Shown here in pieces: positions 60,808 through 64,000 of a stretch of DNA of 64,000 nt (positions are counted from its first letter, which is position 1; each line of letters starts with the position of its first letter). The notes under the pieces were generated by a model that worked only from the letters and a program-made list of their open reading frames with translations, was not told the origin of the DNA and made no database searches. Both the position numbers and the translations under genes were made by a program. The DNA comes from Tautonia marina (GTDB lineage: Bacteria > Planctomycetota > Planctomycetia > Isosphaerales > Isosphaeraceae): positions 186,001 to 250,000 of the forward strand of contig NZ_WEZF01000003.1 of NCBI RefSeq assembly GCF_009177065.1, in the 5' to 3' direction.

Positions 60808-62277
60808 TCAGCCGGCGTGGTGGGGAGGGGATTGCAGGATCCCCTCGACGACCTGGGAGGGTCGGCCGTCGGTGATCCGGTGCTCGCGACCGTTGGCACG
60901 ATAGATCAGATGCTCGTGGTCGATTCCGAGCAGGTTCATGACCGTGGCCTGGAAGTCGTTCGGCGTGACGACATTCTCGACGGCACGGTGGCCCACCTCG
61001 TCGGTCGCGCCAAAGGTCATGCCCCCTTTGATCCCACCACCGGCCATCCAGATGGAGAATCCCTGGCCGTTGTGGTCGCGGCCGGCCGAGTCGTTGAGCT
61101 CCCCTTCGGTGACGGGAAGCCGTCCGATCTCACCTCCCCAGTGAACCAGGGTGGTCTCTAGCAAACCGCGTTGCTTGAGGTCCTTGATCAGGGCGGCCGC
61201 GGGTCGGTCGGTCCGTCGGCAGATGCCCGGCAAGGTCGATTTGATCGAGTTGTGGTTGTCCCAGGGCTGGCCGCCGAGGAAAAGCTGAACGAATCGGACG
61301 CCTCGTTCGACCAGGCGGCGGGCAATCAGACATCGCGTACCGTATTCGCGGGTGTCATCGTGGTCGAGCCCGTAGAGGCGCTTGATGGACTCCGGCTCAT
61401 CGGAGACGTCGAGCGCTTCCTTGGCCGCGACCTGCATGGAGGCGGCGAGTTCGTAGCTGCGGATCCGGGATTCGAGGTCGTCCTCTCCGGGGTGTTGTTC
61501 CAGATGGCGCCGGTTGAGCTGATCGAGGAAGGAGAGATTGTTCTCCTGAACGGTTCCCCGGAGGTGAGACGGAGGATCGAGGTTGAGGATTCGAGGCTCC
61601 TGAGGACGCAGGACGGTCCCCTGGTACAACGGGGGCATGAATCCGCTCGACCAGTTATGCGAGCCGTCGACCGGCTGGCCACCGGGATCGGAGAGGACCA
61701 TGTAGGCGGGTAATTCCTGCGACTCGCTGCCGAGTCCGTAAACGATCCAGCTTCCGAGGGTGGGGCGTCCGGTGATTCCGGCAATGCCACCGTGGAAATA
61801 GCGGATCGAAACCTCGTGCCCATTGTGACCAGTGTGCATGGACCGGATCACACAGAGGTCGTCGACGACTCCGGCGATCTCGGGAAGCAGTTCGGAAACT
61901 TCGGTCCCGCACTCGCCGTGCTTCCGAAATTTCCAGGGAGAGCCGAGGAGGGTCTTGCTGGCGCGATTGACGAAGCTGAAGGCCACATCGCCGTCGTATT
62001 CCTTCCCGTGGAGTCGGGAAAGCTCGGGCTTCGGGTCAAGCAGGTCGACGTGAGACGGTCCACCGTGCATGAACAGCGAGATCATCGCGTTCGCCTTGGG
62101 AGCGAACATCGGAGGCCGAGCCGCCAGGTTGAGCGGCAGGTTCTCGTTCGGCTTCTGGGGAGACTCGGCCAGAACGCCGTCCTGCTTGAGCAAGGAAGCA
62201 AGGGCGAAGGCCCCCACTCCGAACCCGGTGTTCGCCAGGAAGGCTCGCCGACCCCATCGATCGGAATCAGTCCACAT
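60808..62277 (-). CDS. DUF1501 protein (sulfatase-like fold), Tat-exported
   Basis: A 489-residue member of DUF1501. It has a Tat-like start (WGRRAFLANTGFGVGAFAL), then ISLFMHGGPSHVDLLDPKPEL, HGGIAGITGRPTLGSWIVYG, GGQPWDNH and VHWGGEIGRLPVT. All are core motifs of this planctomycete-enriched family, which has an alkaline-phosphatase-like fold. Its start overlaps the end of the DUF1549/1553 gene by 11 bases, so they are co-translated and probably work together outside the membrane. The exact role is unknown. Confidence 0.92.
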   Translation of the reverse strand: MWTDSDRWGRRAFLANTGFGVGAFALASLLKQDGVLAESPQKPNENLPLNLAARPPMFAPKANAMISLFMHGGPSHVDLLDPKPELSRLHGKEYDGDVAFSFVNRASKTLLGSPWKFRKHGECGTEVSELLPEIAGVVDDLCVIRSMHTGHNGHEVSIRYFHGGIAGITGRPTLGSWIVYGLGSESQELPAYMVLSDPGGQPVDGSHNWSSGFMPPLYQGTVLRPQEPRILNLDPPSHLRGTVQENNLSFLDQLNRRHLEQHPGEDDLESRIRSYELAASMQVAAKEALDVSDEPESIKRLYGLDHDDTREYGTRCLIARRLVERGVRFVQLFLGGQPWDNHNSIKSTLPGICRRTDRPAAALIKDLKQRGLLETTLVHWGGEIGRLPVTEGELNDSAGRDHNGQGFSIWMAGGGIKGGMTFGATDEVGHRAVENVVTPNDFQATVMNLLGIDHEHLIYRANGREHRITDGRPSQVVEGILQSPPHHAG

Positions 62278-64000
62278 AGAGAAACTCGTTTGAACTGAGA
62301 AGTTGGTGGCAAAGGTTGGCGAGCACTGCCCGCTCCGGCCCCGACTCTACCTGTTCCGGACCGATCACAGCCCGCTGGGCCGTGACAAACTCTCGCGCGA
62401 GGTCAAGTTCCTCGGGCGAGATGGATCGCTGATAGGCGAGCGACCAGGCATAGGCGATCATCTGAGCCATTGTGGCTCCCTGCTCTCCTCGGAAGGTGTC
62501 GGAATCGTTCCAGGAGGCGGCTTCGACCTGGTCGGTCGCAAAGTCAGCGGGAGTCTCGGCGATGAGTCGATCGGCCATTGCCTCGGCCTCACTGACCACG
62601 AACGGGCTATTCATGAGCATCAGCGCCTGGGGGGCCGAGGTGCTGAGCGTCCGACGCTCGCAGTTGACATCCATCAGCGGCGCATCGAAGGCCGTCAGGA
62701 ACGAGATCGGCCGGGATCGCCGCACTTCCACATAGATGCTGCGGCGCGTCGAGTTCCCCTCGGGAATCGCCTCGCCAAAGGTGCCCTCGACGGCAGGAAT
62801 TGAGGGTCCGAACGGGGTGAGGTCGAGCCGGCCACTGGCGGCCAGGATGCGATCTCGAAGGATTTCCGCGTCGAGGCGACGCACCGGAGAACGGCCGTAG
62901 TAGATGTTGGAGGAGTCGACCAGGTCGAGTTCCGGGTTGTGCCGGGAAGACTGACGATAGACCGTTGACGTCATGATCAAGCGGTGCATCGCCTTGAGAC
63001 TCCAGCCCTGTCGCACCAACTCGGTTGCCAGCCAGTCGAGCAACTCAGGATGCGACGGCAACTGACCGAGGAACCCGAAGTCTCCGGGAGTCTCGACCAG
63101 TCCACGGCCAAAGTGGTGCATCCAGATCCGGTTGGCCAGGACGCGACCGACCAGGGGATGCTTTCCACTGACCAGATGACGGGCGTAGGCGAGCCGACGG
63201 CCGGAACTGGGCACGGTCGGGTCGTTGTCGGGGATCTCGAAGCGTTCCCCCTCGGGAGCGAGGACAGTCAGGTCGCCGGGAGAGACCGGATCGAGCGGCT
63301 GTCGGTGGTCGCCTCGATGGAACAGACGGGTTTCGGGCCGAACGTCAGGAATCTCGTCGAGAACGGCGATGAAATCCTCGACCGGTTTCTCGGAGCGTTT
63401 GGCGGCAATCTGTTCGCGATCGGCCTTCAGTTCATCGGCCGCTTTCGGATTGTACTGGTAAAGGTTCCCGGCCGTGATGTTGAGGCTGGGATTGGCGGCG
63501 AGCAGCGCCTTCTGGTCCTCGCTTCGTTGATCGGCGGGCGTTTCGAAGGCGTCGCGAAGGGCGGCACGGCGGTCCTCGGGGAACTTTTGCAATTCCACGT
63601 CGAACGCTGCCGCGATGAAGGCTTGGGTTTTCGCGTCGACCGCGGCCTGGAGTTTCTGGGCCTCTGCCTCGATTACCTGAGAACGCGTTCGCTCCTCCTC
63701 GGTGAAGAGCGAAACCAGACGCTGCGAGGGACGGCGCCACTGCTGAGGGTTGAGGGCGGGCTCGAAGACGGCTCGGAGGCGGAAGTAGTCGGCCTGGGGG
63801 ATGGGGTCGTAACGGTGGTCGTGACACTGGGCGCACCCGACCGTCAGACCGAGCATCGAGGAACCGACGACCTTGAGCGTGTCGGCCACGACCTGATTCG
63901 CGTCGAGGGCCAGGTCGCCCCCGCCGGTTGAGGTGGGGTCGGCAACGGTTCTTAGGAATCCCGTGGCCGCGAGGGTCTCTTGCTGATCGGTGGTCAGGTT
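62267..64000 (-). CDS. DUF1549/DUF1553 (planctomycete cytochrome-associated) protein, 5' end outside window
   Basis: The frame is open to the window edge, so the N-terminus (a cytochrome c-like and DUF1549 part) is missing. Visible are the end of DUF1549 (GLTVGCAQCHDHRYDPI, a c-type-heme-like Cys-x2-Cys-His) and DUF1553 (RVLANRIWMHHFGRGLV, then GDFGFLGQLPSHPELLDWLA). It ends in LSSNEFLYVD and overlaps DUF1501. The pair is a hallmark of planctomycetes. A GTG at 63889 is internal, not the start. Confidence 0.93.
   Translation of the reverse strand, partial: NLTTDQQETLAATGFLRTVADPTSTGGGDLALDANQVVADTLKVVGSSMLGLTVGCAQCHDHRYDPIPQADYFRLRAVFEPALNPQQWRRPSQRLVSLFTEEERTRSQVIEAEAQKLQAAVDAKTQAFIAAAFDVELQKFPEDRRAALRDAFETPADQRSEDQKALLAANPSLNITAGNLYQYNPKAADELKADREQIAAKRSEKPVEDFIAVLDEIPDVRPETRLFHRGDHRQPLDPVSPGDLTVLAPEGERFEIPDNDPTVPSSGRRLAYARHLVSGKHPLVGRVLANRIWMHHFGRGLVETPGDFGFLGQLPSHPELLDWLATELVRQGWSLKAMHRLIMTSTVYRQSSRHNPELDLVDSSNIYYGRSPVRRLDAEILRDRILAASGRLDLTPFGPSIPAVEGTFGEAIPEGNSTRRSIYVEVRRSRPISFLTAFDAPLMDVNCERRTLSTSAPQALMLMNSPFVVSEAEAMADRLIAETPADFATDQVEAASWNDSDTFRGEQGATMAQMIAYAWSLAYQRSISPEELDLAREFVTAQRAVIGPEQVESGPERAVLANLCHQLLSSNEFLYVD

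Overview
The window looks like a chromosomal segment of a high-GC planctomycete, most likely of the Isosphaeraceae type. The evidence is the DUF1501 and DUF1549/DUF1553 gene pair, an ECF sigma factor next to a receptor-like Ser/Thr kinase with an N-terminal zinc finger, BBP2-type and OprP-type beta-barrel proteins, and the codon bias. This placement is inference from gene content, not from a marker gene.

Layout. (1) 1-3.2 kb is gene-poor. It holds three odd-length palindromes at about 200 bp spacing inside degenerate tandem units, a separate long inverted repeat, and one small secreted or membrane-anchored protein on the minus strand. (2) 3.2-32.6 kb is a defence island. It starts with a 1305-residue fusion of six zinc ribbons, a SNF2-like helicase and an Rrp8-like methyltransferase. 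Then comes a complete type III-B (Cmr) operon: cmr2/cas10, cmr3, cmr4, cmr5 and a cmr6-cmr1 fusion. Two CARF proteins, a cas1 remnant, cas2, a 16-repeat CRISPR array and cas6 follow. Next is a type I restriction-modification system with the odd order hsdR-hsdS-(cassette)-hsdM. The cassette holds an ADP-ribosyltransferase-like protein, a GIY-YIG protein and decayed toxin-antitoxin genes. The island closes with a decayed serine recombinase and the 3' part of a tRNA-Leu(CAG), a plausible integration scar. (3) 32.9-39.6 kb is a minus-strand urease locus: carbonic anhydrase, urea transporter, ureABC, ureFGD, with no ureE. (4) 40-51 kb carries envelope and signalling genes: two beta-barrel proteins, ECF sigma factor plus kinase, and a MacA/MacB-like efflux system. 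(5) 51-64 kb has an IS3 remnant, a cation exchanger, a sugar-acid-like catabolic set (MFS transporter, DapA-family lyase, acetamidase, kelch protein, amidohydrolase), a thioredoxin-like protein, a D-threonine-aldolase-like enzyme, and the DUF1501 and DUF1549/1553 pair running off the right edge.

How the island should work. Cas10 keeps its cyclase GGDD motif but shows no N-terminal HD nuclease. Target recognition by the Cmr complex should therefore act mainly through cyclic oligoadenylate. The two CARF proteins encoded in the same run are the natural receivers: one Card1/Can2-like nuclease and one CARF-wHTH protein with a possible RNase domain. Adaptation looks disabled because cas1 is reduced to its C-terminus. 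The strongest candidate for something undescribed is the zinc-ribbon/helicase/Rrp8-like methyltransferase fusion just upstream of the Cmr operon. The CRISPR-cas6 junction, where a mutated terminal repeat forms the cas6 leader, is also notable.
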